Shown here piece after piece: positions 7,510-15,308 of a stretch of 34,420 nt of DNA. The position numbers and the translations under genes were made by a program. The notes beneath the pieces were generated by a model. That model ran no database searches. It was not told the origin of the DNA and saw only the letters and a list, made by a program, of their open reading frames with translations. The stretch comes from Akkermansia muciniphila (lineage in GTDB: Bacteria; Verrucomicrobiota; Verrucomicrobiia; Verrucomicrobiales; Verrucomicrobiaceae): NCBI GenBank assembly GCA_945882215.1, contig CAMCWM010000040.1:1-34420 (forward strand), in the 5' to 3' direction. Numbering within the stretch: position 1 is the first letter of the stretch; each line of letters opens with the position of its first letter.

Positions 7510-7568
7510 GACTTAAAATCTGCTGGGAGGCAACTCCCTTGCCGGTTCGAGTCCGGCCATCGGCACCA
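7510..7568 (+). repeat. attR: 59-bp direct repeat, tRNA-Leu 3' fragment
   Basis: Exact copy of 350-408. Just upstream, 7507-7509 reads GCG where the tRNA has GCA, so homology extends a further 3 bases with one mismatch and the anticodon-stem half-site becomes GCGGA. There is no 5' tRNA half here (no acceptor 5' strand or D arm), so this is not a functional tRNA gene. Confidence 0.92.
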
Positions 7569-7697
7569 GAGCGCTACTGGAAACCACTACGCCGGAATTG
7601 CGGTGCCTCACGAGGGCACGGACCGTAGTGGACGACAATATCGGAACAATGGCGGCAGGGCATCATAGGCGGCGTGAACTCAAACCACGAACGCGCC

Positions 7698-8522
7698 ATG
7701 AACACCACCACATCCTCCACCACCGCCCGCCAACGCTTCATCCTGAACCTCGCTGAGAGCGAGCTGTTTCAGCACTACCAGAAAGCGTTTCACACCCTCA
7801 CCAGCCTGCCGCTGAATCTGGAGTCTGTGGGCGAAGACGTTCACATCGACAACATCACCACTCGCACCGGCATCGCGGGTGTCGTCGAAACCCAAGTTCC
7901 CGTCCGTGTGGGCAAAAACACCATCGCGGTCATGCTCACCGGCGGTGTCCGCCTCCAGCCCGCGAACGCTGACACCTTCGCTCCTGTGGCCAAGGCCCTG
8001 CTGGATGACAACCGCTCCGCCGCTGAAATCCGCAGCGCCAAGGTGCAGTTTGAACATGTCCCGGTGATGCAGCCGGAGCGCTACGATGCCGCCATCGCCA
8101 TCCTGCAATCCTTTGCTCTCCAACTTGGCGACAGCGCCCACCGCCTGCTCTTTGCCAATGCCACCCACGAGCCCGAGGCCGTGCGCAATGCCAAAGTGTT
8201 CATCCATCAGCACCTCGCCGAGCCGATGTCACTCGAAGCCGTCGCCCGCGCGGTGAACGTCAGCCCCTTCCACTTCTGCAAGCTCTTCAAGCGCGCCACA
8301 GGCCTCACCTTCACGGATTTCGTGAACCGCGCCCGCGTCGAAAAAGCCAAGCGCATGCTGATGAAGCCTGCCGCCCGCATCACCGAAGTGGCCTACGATG
8401 TCGGCTTTCAGAGCCTGTCCCATTTCAACCGCAGCTTCCGCCGCATCGCTGACGAATCCCCCACGGAATTCCGCGGTCGCATGAAGAGCGGCTCGCCGCT
8501 GCAACTCGCAGTCGCAGCATAA
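7698..8522 (+). CDS. AraC-family transcriptional regulator with PocR-like sensor domain
   Basis: 274 residues. The N-terminal half resembles a PocR ligand-binding domain (FQHYQKAFHTLTSLPLNLESVG, then VPVRVGKNTIAVMLTGGVRL), but the region between is short and the Cys cluster usual in this family is missing. The C-terminal AraC DNA-binding domain (about 165-262) has two HTH motifs: MSLEAVARAVNVSPFHFCKLFK and ITEVAYDVGFQSLSHFNRSF. It is the first gene beyond attR, on the chromosomal side, and is followed by a strong terminator, so it is probably monocistronic. A GTG at 7674 would extend it by 8 residues. Target and inducer are unknown; neighbouring oxidoreductase genes suggest carbohydrate-related control, an inference only. 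Confidence 0.9.
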   Translation: MNTTTSSTTARQRFILNLAESELFQHYQKAFHTLTSLPLNLESVGEDVHIDNITTRTGIAGVVETQVPVRVGKNTIAVMLTGGVRLQPANADTFAPVAKALLDDNRSAAEIRSAKVQFEHVPVMQPERYDAAIAILQSFALQLGDSAHRLLFANATHEPEAVRNAKVFIHQHLAEPMSLEAVARAVNVSPFHFCKLFKRATGLTFTDFVNRARVEKAKRMLMKPAARITEVAYDVGFQSLSHFNRSFRRIADESPTEFRGRMKSGSPLQLAVAA

Positions 8523-8580
8523 GCCGCACCACAAAAGCTTGTCGCCATGCGCATCGCTCCGCGATGTTTCGACGACACGG

Positions 8581-8631
8581 CCCCGGAGAGACGAACCTGA
8601 GCGCGTTGGGTGACCCTCTCCGGGGTTTTTT
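8581..8631 (+). terminator. Rho-independent terminator after the AraC gene
   Basis: A perfect 10-bp stem, CCCCGGAGAG (8581-8590) with CTCTCCGGGG (8616-8625), followed at once by six T residues (8626-8631). The loop is 25 bases. It separates the AraC gene from the oxidoreductase gene at 8734. Confidence 0.85.
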
Positions 8632-8733
8632 GTGCCCGGACGGGGCGCGCATGCGGACTTGACCGCCCCGCCCCGTCTGCGCACACTCGCGCTCCCAACT
8701 TCCAACCTTGAACTGAGAAACTCGAACACTTTT

Positions 8734-9960
8734 ATGAGCCGGAAAATTCGTTATGGCATGATCGGCGGCGGACGTGGCGCCTTCATCGGCGGCGTTCATC
8801 GCATCGCGGCGGCAATCGACCAGCAGATCGAACTCGTCTGCGGCGCTTTCTCCTCCAATCCGGAAAAATCGAAGGCCAGTGGTGCCGATTTCTATCTCCC
8901 TGCCGAGCGCTGCTATGGCACCTTTGAGGAAATGATCCGCACGGAGGCCGCGCTGCCAGCGGACAAGCGCATGGACTTCGTCTCCATCGTCACGCCGAAC
9001 CACATGCACTTCCCGGCGGCGAAGCTCGCACTGGAAAGCGGCTTCCATGTGCTCTCCGACAAACCAGCGACCTTCAATCTCGCGCAGGCGAAGGAACTTG
9101 CGGAGATCGTGAAGAAGTCCGGCAAGCTCTACGGCGTCACTTACAACTACACCGGCTATCCCTTGATCCGTCAGGCCCGCCAGATGATCGAGCAGGGCAA
9201 GCTGGGCGAGATCCGCAAAGTGGTCGTCGAGTATCCACAAGGCTGGCTCGCAACGATGTTGGAAAACACCGGCCAAAAACAAGCCTCCTGGCGCGTCGAT
9301 CCCGCGATCTGCGGAGCAGCCGGCTGCATGGGCGACATCGGCACCCACGCCATCAACCTCGCCGAATACGTGACCGGCTTGCACATCAAGGAACTCGCCG
9401 CCGACCTCACCATCTTCCTCGGCAAAGAAGGCCGCCGTTTGGAGGACGATGGCAACGTGCTGCTGCGTTTCACCAACGGCGCGAAAGGCGTGCTGCACTC
9501 CAGCCAAATCAGCGTCGGCTGCGAAAACAACCTTAGCCTCCGAGTCTATGGCGAGCTAGGCGGAATCGAATGGAGTCAGCTTGATCCCAACACGTTGATC
9601 GTCACCTCGCTCGATCAGCCGAAGCAGATCTACCGCACCAGCATGGGCTACCTCGGCAGCGCCGCCGCCGCCGCGACCCGCACGCCTGCTGGTCATCCAG
9701 AGGGCTACCTCGAAGGCTTCGCCAACATCTACCGCAACTTCACCAACCACATCCGTGCCGTCGAAGCCGGCACCACACCGAACCCACTCGACATGGATTA
9801 CCCGTCGATCGAGGAAGGCGTCGCCGGCATGGCCTTCATCGAAGCCGTGGTGGCCTCCTCCGCCAACAACGCCGCGTGGACGCCGCTCGACTTCACACCG
9901 ACCACACGTGCGAAGTATGGCGATGCGTCCCTGAACAGTGACCGCGGCGGCTTGAGTTGA
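8734..9960 (+). CDS. Gfo/Idh/MocA-family oxidoreductase
   Basis: 408 residues. The N-terminal Rossmann fold has the nucleotide-binding motif GMIGGGRGAF (8-17). The family EKP motif appears as SDKPATFN, and the catalytic segment is GCMGDIGTHAINLAEYVTG with the conserved His. Family members oxidise or reduce sugars and cyclitols with NAD(P); the substrate cannot be told from sequence. Start chosen at the ATG before SRKIRYG; upstream in-frame codons have no family similarity. There is no signal peptide, so cytosolic. The frame ends at 9960 and the small gene at 9978 follows closely. Codon use is typical of the chromosome. Confidence 0.93.
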   Translation: MSRKIRYGMIGGGRGAFIGGVHRIAAAIDQQIELVCGAFSSNPEKSKASGADFYLPAERCYGTFEEMIRTEAALPADKRMDFVSIVTPNHMHFPAAKLALESGFHVLSDKPATFNLAQAKELAEIVKKSGKLYGVTYNYTGYPLIRQARQMIEQGKLGEIRKVVVEYPQGWLATMLENTGQKQASWRVDPAICGAAGCMGDIGTHAINLAEYVTGLHIKELAADLTIFLGKEGRRLEDDGNVLLRFTNGAKGVLHSSQISVGCENNLSLRVYGELGGIEWSQLDPNTLIVTSLDQPKQIYRTSMGYLGSAAAAATRTPAGHPEGYLEGFANIYRNFTNHIRAVEAGTTPNPLDMDYPSIEEGVAGMAFIEAVVASSANNAAWTPLDFTPTTRAKYGDASLNSDRGGLS

Positions 9961-9977
9961 TCAAGCAGCGTCAAACC

Positions 9978-10223
9978 ATGCCCAAGGATCATTTGGCGTC
10001 AGCTTTTCTGGCGGCACTCACCTATCTTGAGAGCCGTGAAGTGCCCGATGACATAGCTGACGACGATGTGCGGACCTTGGAGACAGTAATCTACCACATG
10101 AGGCAGTGTGATCAGGCTGAGCGAGATCGAATCTCCTCGGCTGCTCGAGATGCCATGCTGGAAACGTCCAATCCACGCCTGATCGAGTCCCTGGAGTCGA
10201 TCATCGAGAACCTTGAGCCGTGA
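9978..10223 (+). CDS. Small conserved-looking hypothetical protein
   Basis: 81 residues from ATG 9978; an in-frame TTG at 9957 overlaps the preceding stop. Acidic and probably all-helical (LASAFLAALTYLESREVPDDIADDDVRTLETVIYHM...; PRLIESLESIIENLEP). No known domain, signal peptide or membrane segment. It lies 17 bases after the oxidoreductase gene on the same strand and ends just before a terminator, so it is probably cotranscribed with it. Function unknown. Confidence 0.65.
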   Translation: MPKDHLASAFLAALTYLESREVPDDIADDDVRTLETVIYHMRQCDQAERDRISSAARDAMLETSNPRLIESLESIIENLEP

Positions 10224-10240
10224 CCTTTGTCTCCAAAAGA

Positions 10241-10276
10241 AAAAGGGAGAACAGGCACCTCCCGTTCTCCTTTTTT
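10241..10276. terminator. Bidirectional terminator between convergent genes
   Basis: GGAGAAC (10246-10252) pairs with GTTCTCC (10264-10270). An A tract precedes it (10241-10244) and six T residues follow it (10271-10276), so the stem can extend with A:T pairs and act in both directions. It lies between the stops at 10223 (plus) and 10293 (minus). Confidence 0.85.
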
Positions 10277-10292
10277 GTTAACTTGTGATGCC

Positions 10293-11375
10293 TCAAATCG
10301 AAACCGGCTTCTTCGTCTTCGCAGAAGCGTAGATGGCGTCGATGACCTGCATGAGGCGGAGGGCTTGCTCGGGGGTGTTGAGCGGAGCGGCCTTGCCTTC
10401 GATGGCGTGGATGAAGTTCGCGGCGGAGCCGATGCGGCCCATGTCCTCACAAGCAGGCGTGACGATGCTGCGGTTCACGCTGTTGCCGTTTTCCTGAACG
10501 TAGAGCTCGCAGGTGTCGATGGCGGTGTTGTCGAGGCCGTCGATGCCGAAGAGGCGCTCGACCTTGCCACCGGCCTTCGTGCCCTGGAAGACGACGGAGA
10601 CTTCTTCACGCTTCACCATCTCGGCCCAGGAGACCTGGAGGCTAAGCACCTGGCCGCCTTTGAAGGTGACGAAGCCGTGCGCGGCGTTTTCCACGTCGGT
10701 GGTGCCGTCAGCGCGGTCAGGGATGCCCCAGGGGCCTTTGAACTGCTTGTCGGTGATGAAATCGGAGAAGGTCTGGCCGAGCACGTGGGCGGGCTCGGGG
10801 TAGCCCATGAAATACATCGCGAGGTCGATCATGTGCAGCAGGTCGATGAGCGGACCGCCGCCGGAGAGGGACTTGGTGGTGAACCAGCCGCCGAAGCCGG
10901 GGATGCCGGTGCGGCGGATCCACTTGGCCTGCGCGGAGTTGATTTTGCCCACAGTGCCGTCGGTGATGTACTTCATCATCGCCTGCGATTCGGGGCGGGC
11001 GCGGTTGTTGAAGTTGAAGAGCACTTTCTTCTTCGCGGCCTTGGCGGCGTCGATGATCTCTTTGACTTCCTTGGCGTTCATCGCCGGGGGTTTTTCGGAG
11101 AAGACGTGCTTGCCTGCTTTGAGGCACTGGACGGTGAGCGGCTTGTGAAACTTGTTCGGGACGATGACGCTGACGGCCTTGATCTCCGGGCTGCCTTTGA
11201 GCATGGCACCGACGGATTCATAGGACTTCGCGATGCCATACTTCTCCGCCGCCCGCTTCGCGGCACCAGGGGCCGCATCGGCCACGGCCACGATTTCCGC
11301 GCCTGCCTGGCGGAAACCCGCCGCGTGATACTGCAACATGCCGCCTGCTCCGATGATTCCGACTTTGATTGCCAT
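10293..11375 (-). CDS. Gfo/Idh/MocA-family oxidoreductase
   Basis: 360 residues. Rossmann motif VGIIGAGGMLQYHAAG at the N-terminus, a canonical SEKPPAMN motif, and the C-terminal alpha/beta domain with GGGPLIDLLHMIDLAMYFMG in the place of the catalytic GGxxxDxxxH segment. An NAD(P)-dependent sugar or cyclitol dehydrogenase is expected; substrate unknown. It differs clearly from the plus-strand member at 8734 (canonical EKP, shorter), so the two are not a recent duplication. It is convergent with the gene at 9978 and shares its terminator. The ATG at 11375 fits the family start. No signal peptide. Confidence 0.93.
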   Translation of the reverse strand: MAIKVGIIGAGGMLQYHAAGFRQAGAEIVAVADAAPGAAKRAAEKYGIAKSYESVGAMLKGSPEIKAVSVIVPNKFHKPLTVQCLKAGKHVFSEKPPAMNAKEVKEIIDAAKAAKKKVLFNFNNRARPESQAMMKYITDGTVGKINSAQAKWIRRTGIPGFGGWFTTKSLSGGGPLIDLLHMIDLAMYFMGYPEPAHVLGQTFSDFITDKQFKGPWGIPDRADGTTDVENAAHGFVTFKGGQVLSLQVSWAEMVKREEVSVVFQGTKAGGKVERLFGIDGLDNTAIDTCELYVQENGNSVNRSIVTPACEDMGRIGSAANFIHAIEGKAAPLNTPEQALRLMQVIDAIYASAKTKKPVSI

Positions 11376-11609
11376 AAAGGTGTGTGTTTAAGATGGTTGA
11401 TGGATAAAATCCGGCGCGAGAATGCCGGGAGCCTACCACCGAGTCAAGAATGGAAAGCAAAGCGGGCAAGGTCGTCACCATTTCGTCATTGATGCGCTAC
11501 GCTTCCCTGCGGGCCGCCTTCGGCAGTCTGTCTCGCTTCGCTCGGCTCGGAATTCGACATTCGTCATTTGAGCGCTTCTTTCCCCGCCAAAGCCACGTTT
11601 CCTGCCCTC
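11376..11609. other. Divergent intergenic region
   Basis: 234 bases between the starts of a minus-strand oxidoreductase and a plus-strand acetyltransferase, so it should hold both promoters; I see no clear -35/-10 pair. The 9-mer TTCGTCATT occurs twice (11482-11490 and 11560-11568), and its complement recurs at 31060-31068. Confidence 0.5.
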
Positions 11610-12101
11610 ATGCCCGTCACCACCCGCCCAGCCACCGCAGCCGATCTCGACGCCATCAACGCGATCTACAATCACTACGTCGAGCACAGCACCTGCACCT
11701 ATCAAACCGTGCCGAGCACCGCGCAGGAGCGACGCGACTGGTTTGACGCGCACGGCCCGGAGCACCCCGTCATCGTCGCCGAGGAAAATGGCCAGATCAT
11801 CGGCTGGGGATCGCTCAGCCGCTTTCATCCACGTCAGGCCTACTGCCACAGCGTGGAGGACTCCGTTTATCTGCATCACGAGCATCAAGGCAAGGGACTC
11901 GGCTCTCTCCTGCTCGGTGAACTCATCGACCTCGCCAGAAAGATCGGCCACCACACCGTCCTCGGCGGCATCGACGCCGATCAACAGGCCAGCATCTCCC
12001 TCCACGCGAAATTCGGCTTCGAAAAAGTCTCCCACCTCAAGGAAGTCGGCCACAAGCACGGTCGCTGGCTCGATGTGATCTGGATGCAGAAGATGCTGTA
12101 G
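11610..12101 (+). CDS. GNAT N-acetyltransferase, phosphinothricin/methionine-sulfoximine acetyltransferase type
   Basis: 163 residues. Opens with the family-typical TTRPATAADLDAINAIYNHYVEHSTCTYQ and contains the acetyl-CoA pyrophosphate-binding loop HQGKGLGSLLLGELI, then GGIDADQQASISLHAKFGFEKV. The family acetylates small amines such as phosphinothricin or methionine sulfoximine, using acetyl-CoA in the cytosol; the natural substrate is not decided here. Start taken at ATG 11610 (PVTTRP); an in-frame TTG at 11568 would add residues with no family similarity. The stop is followed within 3 bases by a long palindrome. Confidence 0.9.
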   Translation: MPVTTRPATAADLDAINAIYNHYVEHSTCTYQTVPSTAQERRDWFDAHGPEHPVIVAEENGQIIGWGSLSRFHPRQAYCHSVEDSVYLHHEHQGKGLGSLLLGELIDLARKIGHHTVLGGIDADQQASISLHAKFGFEKVSHLKEVGHKHGRWLDVIWMQKML

Positions 12102-12103
12102 CC

Positions 12104-12168
12104 CTATGGAGTGGCGACGAGTCGTCGCAAAACCACCCCAATGCCGACGACTCGTCGGCGCTCCATAG
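12104..12168. repeat. Long imperfect palindrome (REP-like or terminator hairpin)
   Basis: Two 24-base arms, 12104-12127 and 12145-12168, match at 22 of 24 positions when one is reverse complemented; the loop is 17 bases. Each arm holds the self-complementary GACGAGTCGTC-type core. It starts 2 bases after the acetyltransferase stop. There is no T tract, so it may be a repetitive extragenic palindrome or a structure protecting the mRNA 3' end. Confidence 0.7.
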
Positions 12169-12225
12169 CATTGACGTTTGCAGCCGAACCCGCTAGAACC
12201 GTCGCCCAGCCAACGTCTTCACGCC

Positions 12226-13599
12226 ATGCACCCGGATCTCGCCCAACTCTCCCGCCGCCGCCTTCTCGGCACGACGGCGATGGGCCTGTCCAGCGTGGCG
12301 CTTTCCTCCCTCCTGGCCGAGTCGCGTTCGCATTTCCCGGCGAAGGCAAAGCGTGTGATCTGGCTCTTCATGCACGGCGGACCGAGCCACGTCGATTTGT
12401 TCGACCCAAAGCCCGAACTCATCCGCCACGCGGGCAAACCACTGCCAGAGAGCTACGGCACGGTCGAAACACGACGCAAAGTCGCGCAAAACCCGCTGCT
12501 CGCGCCGGTGAAGCCGTTTCGGAAGCACGGGCAGAGCGGGATCGAGATCAGCGACTTCCTGCCGCACATGGCGGGCATCGCCGATGAAATGTGCGTCATC
12601 CGCAGTTGCCACGGCGACAGCGTGAATCATCCGCAGTCGGTCTATCAGATGAACACCGGCTCCATCCAGATGGGTAAGCCGAGCCTGGGAAGCTGGGTGT
12701 CGTATGGCCTCGGCTCCGAGAACGCCGACATGCCCGCGTTCGTCGTGTTGCCCGATCCCGGCGGTGGTTTGAAAGGCGGTCCACCCGCCTGGGGCAGCGG
12801 ATTTCTGCCTGCGACGTATCAAGGCACGACGATGCGTGCCGGTCCGAGTCCGATCCTGGATCTGCAAAGCCCGCAAAGCAGCGCCCGGCAACGTGCGACG
12901 CTCTATCTCATCCAGCAGATGAACGCGCAGCATCAAGCCAAGCGCGAGGCCGACAGCGAACTCGACGCCCGCATCCGCGCCTACGAACTCGCCTTCCGCA
13001 TGCAGAGCGCCGCACCAGAAGCGGTGGATATTTCGCGCGAAACTGAAGCCACGAAGCATCTCTACGGCATCGACGATCCGAAAACGAAAGAGTTCGGCAC
13101 GCGCTGCCTGCTCGCACGACGCATGATCGAGCGGGGAGTGCGTTTCGTGCAACTCTACTCCGGCGACACCAACGGCTGGGATGCGCATGAGGACGTGTTG
13201 AAGAACCATACCGAATACTGCGCGCGCACCGACAAGCCCGTGGCCGGTTTGATCCGCGATCTGAAGCAACGCGGCCTGCTGGAGGACACACTCGTCATCT
13301 GGGGCGGTGAATTCGGCCGCATGCCGATGAGCGAAAAAGGTGTGGGCCGCGATCACAACCCGTGGGGCTTCACCACCGTGCTCATGGGCGCCGGTGTGAA
13401 GCACGGCCATGTGCATGGAGCCACGGATGAATTCGGCCTGCGTGCCGCCGAAGACAAAGTCCACATTCACGACCTGCACGCCACGATCCTGCACACCCTC
13501 GGCCTGGATCACGACCGCCTCACCTTCCGCCTCAACGGCCTCGACCAGAAGCTCACCGGCGTGGAAGAATGCCATGTCGTGAAGAAAATTCTCGCATGA
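12226..13599 (+). CDS. DUF1501 family protein, Tat-exported
   Basis: 457 residues. The N-terminus carries a twin-arginine signal (SRRRLLG at residues 9-15, then TTAMGLSSVALSSLLA), so export to the periplasm is likely. The DUF1501 body follows: VIWLFMHGGPSHVDLFDPKP, then ISDFLPHMAGIADEMCVIRS, and near the end VIWGGEFGRMPMSEKGVGRDHNPWG. DUF1501 proteins are alkaline-phosphatase/sulfatase-fold relatives abundant in Planctomycetes and Verrucomicrobia, usually paired with DUF1549/DUF1553 proteins; their reaction is not established. Start set at the ATG giving the Tat signal. Its stop overlaps the next start (ATGA), so the pair is cotranslated. Confidence 0.93.
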   Translation: MHPDLAQLSRRRLLGTTAMGLSSVALSSLLAESRSHFPAKAKRVIWLFMHGGPSHVDLFDPKPELIRHAGKPLPESYGTVETRRKVAQNPLLAPVKPFRKHGQSGIEISDFLPHMAGIADEMCVIRSCHGDSVNHPQSVYQMNTGSIQMGKPSLGSWVSYGLGSENADMPAFVVLPDPGGGLKGGPPAWGSGFLPATYQGTTMRAGPSPILDLQSPQSSARQRATLYLIQQMNAQHQAKREADSELDARIRAYELAFRMQSAAPEAVDISRETEATKHLYGIDDPKTKEFGTRCLLARRMIERGVRFVQLYSGDTNGWDAHEDVLKNHTEYCARTDKPVAGLIRDLKQRGLLEDTLVIWGGEFGRMPMSEKGVGRDHNPWGFTTVLMGAGVKHGHVHGATDEFGLRAAEDKVHIHDLHATILHTLGLDHDRLTFRLNGLDQKLTGVEECHVVKKILA

Positions 13600-15305
13600 A
13601 AGCCGTCTGCATCGCCTTCACGCTGCTGCTGATCGCGCATCACGCGCATGGCGTCGCGATTCACGCCTCCGCCGATCCGGTGAAGGATGAACCGGCCATC
13701 ACAGAGAAAGACCGCGAGCACTGGGCCTTCAAGCCGCTGCAAACCACGCCGGGCAAGACCAGCATCGACGATTTCATCGCTCCACAGCCGCAAGCCGATC
13801 CCGCCACGCTGATTCGTCGTGTCACGTTCGATCTCACCGGTCTGCCACCCACGCCGGAGGAAGTTTCAGCTTTTATCCTTCATCCTTCATCTTTCGAGTC
13901 CGTCGTGGACCAACTGCTCTCGTCACCGCGCTACGGCGAACACTGGGCGCAGTGGTGGCTCGATCTCGCCCGTTTCGCAGAGACGGACGGCTTTGAATAC
14001 GATGCCGAGCGCAATCGTGCGTGGCAGTATCGTGACTGGGTCATCGACGCACTCAATCACGACATGCCCTTCGATGTTTTCGTCCAAAAGCAGATCGCAG
14101 GCGACCTGATGGGCGATGAAACGGCCACCGGCTTCCTCTTCGCCGCGCCGGACATGCCGGATCTCAACAATCAAAACGAGCGCCGTCATGTCCTGCTCAA
14201 CGACATCACCACCACGGTCGGTTCCGTGTGCCTTGGCCTCACCGTCGGCTGTGCGCAGTGCCACGATCATGCGTATGATCCCATCAGTCAGGCCGATTTT
14301 TACCGGCTGCGGGCCTTCTTCGACAACACGGTTCTGCCCAAGGAGCGCAAACCGCTCGGTCCTTCCGTGCGCGTCTTCACCGAGGGCGTGCCAACGAGCA
14401 CGGTTTTCGTGCGTGGCGACTTCAAACGGCCCGGCGCGACGATTCAGCCCGCCTTTCCACGTCTTTTCGGCGAAACGCCGCCAAACGCCGACCGCGCCGT
14501 GCTCGCAAAGTGGCTCGCAAGCAAAGACAACGCGATCTTCCTGCGCACGATGGCGAATCGAATCTGGCAGCAGCACTTCGGCAGGCCGCTAGCCGCCATT
14601 CGAGGTGATCTCGGTCATCAAGGCGAAGCTCCCACGAATCCCGCCTTGCTCGACTGGCTTGCCGCCGAGCTGCCACGTCAAAATTGGAGCCTCAAAAAAC
14701 TGCACAAGGTCATCGTGATGTCGAAACACTACCAGCAGGCCGTTGCGCCGCGCAAACGCCTCACTGGCGAGATGCTGCGCGATGCCTTGCTGAGTGTCAG
14801 CGGCCAGCTCAATCTCAAAACCGGCGGCCCCGGTGTGAGACTGCCTCTGCCGAAGGAAATCAGCGACACGCTGCTCAAAAAGCAGCACGAGGTGAACCCC
14901 GATGCCACCGAGCACAACCGCCGCAGCATCTACACCTTCGCCCGTCGCAATTTACGGAATCCGCTGTTCGAGTTGTTCGACCGACCCGACGCCCAGATGA
15001 GTTGCGCCCGCCGCAACGAGTCCACCACCGCCCCGCAGGCCCTCATGCTGCTCAATTCCGAGTTCGCCCAGGGCATCGCCGCTAAACTCGCCGCCAATTT
15101 GAATGCAACGCACGGCTCCGATGCCAATGCGCTCATCACTGATGCCACGGAGCGTTGTCTCGCACGTCAGCCAACCAAGGCGGAGATCGAAGCCGGGCAA
15201 AAATTCCTCCATAAGCAAACCTCGCTGACCCCCAACTTTCAAGTAGCGCTCGCCGACTACTGCCTGGCCTTGCTGAACTCAAACGAGTTCGTGTATATCG
15301 ACTGA
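13596..15305 (+). CDS. DUF1549/DUF1553 (PSD1-type) protein, compact form
   Basis: 569 residues, with a Sec-type signal peptide (AVCIAFTLLLIAHHAHG). The DUF1549 domain (about 56-260) includes RRVTFDLTGLPPTPEEV, LLSSPRYGEHWAQWWLDLARFAETDG and a heme-like CAQCH motif at 219-223. The DUF1553 domain (about 300-545) includes FLRTMANRIWQQHFGRPL and RRSIYTFARRN. The cytochrome-type domain often found N-terminal in this family is absent, and the linker between domains is short, so the protein is smaller than typical members. The pair is thought to act outside the cytoplasm in polymer degradation, without proof. Start overlaps the DUF1501 stop as ATGA. The order here, DUF1501 first, is the reverse of the one I know as common. 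Confidence 0.93.
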   Translation: MKAVCIAFTLLLIAHHAHGVAIHASADPVKDEPAITEKDREHWAFKPLQTTPGKTSIDDFIAPQPQADPATLIRRVTFDLTGLPPTPEEVSAFILHPSSFESVVDQLLSSPRYGEHWAQWWLDLARFAETDGFEYDAERNRAWQYRDWVIDALNHDMPFDVFVQKQIAGDLMGDETATGFLFAAPDMPDLNNQNERRHVLLNDITTTVGSVCLGLTVGCAQCHDHAYDPISQADFYRLRAFFDNTVLPKERKPLGPSVRVFTEGVPTSTVFVRGDFKRPGATIQPAFPRLFGETPPNADRAVLAKWLASKDNAIFLRTMANRIWQQHFGRPLAAIRGDLGHQGEAPTNPALLDWLAAELPRQNWSLKKLHKVIVMSKHYQQAVAPRKRLTGEMLRDALLSVSGQLNLKTGGPGVRLPLPKEISDTLLKKQHEVNPDATEHNRRSIYTFARRNLRNPLFELFDRPDAQMSCARRNESTTAPQALMLLNSEFAQGIAAKLAANLNATHGSDANALITDATERCLARQPTKAEIEAGQKFLHKQTSLTPNFQVALADYCLALLNSNEFVYID

Positions 15306-15308
15306 ATC

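Larger units (their letters stand above)
350..7568. mobile_element. Integrative element inserted in tRNA-Leu(UAA), about 7.2 kb
   Basis: The element is bounded by a perfect 59-bp direct repeat of the tRNA 3' portion (350-408 and 7510-7568). It carries a tyrosine integrase immediately inside the right end, an excisionase-like HTH gene, a P4/D5-type primase-helicase, two unknown genes and a secreted nuclease, all on the minus strand. No capsid, portal, terminase or conjugation genes are present, so it resembles a phage satellite or an integrated plasmid rather than a full prophage. The interior looks visibly lower in GC than its flanks, especially around 5400-6200. The bounds are seen directly; mobility is inferred from the integrase and att repeats. 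Confidence 0.9.

Noticed and set aside
7510..7568. A second tRNA-Leu gene
   Set aside because: Only the 3' part is present; no 5' acceptor strand, D arm or complete anticodon stem. It is the attR repeat.
10227..11492. A plus-strand protein opposite the second oxidoreductase
   Set aside because: Gly/Val/Asp-rich shadow crossing a terminator; the minus strand has Rossmann and EKP motifs.
12193..13575. A 460-residue minus-strand protein opposite the DUF1501 gene
   Set aside because: Antisense shadow; low-complexity His/Ala/Val-rich sequence, whereas the plus strand encodes a clear DUF1501 protein.
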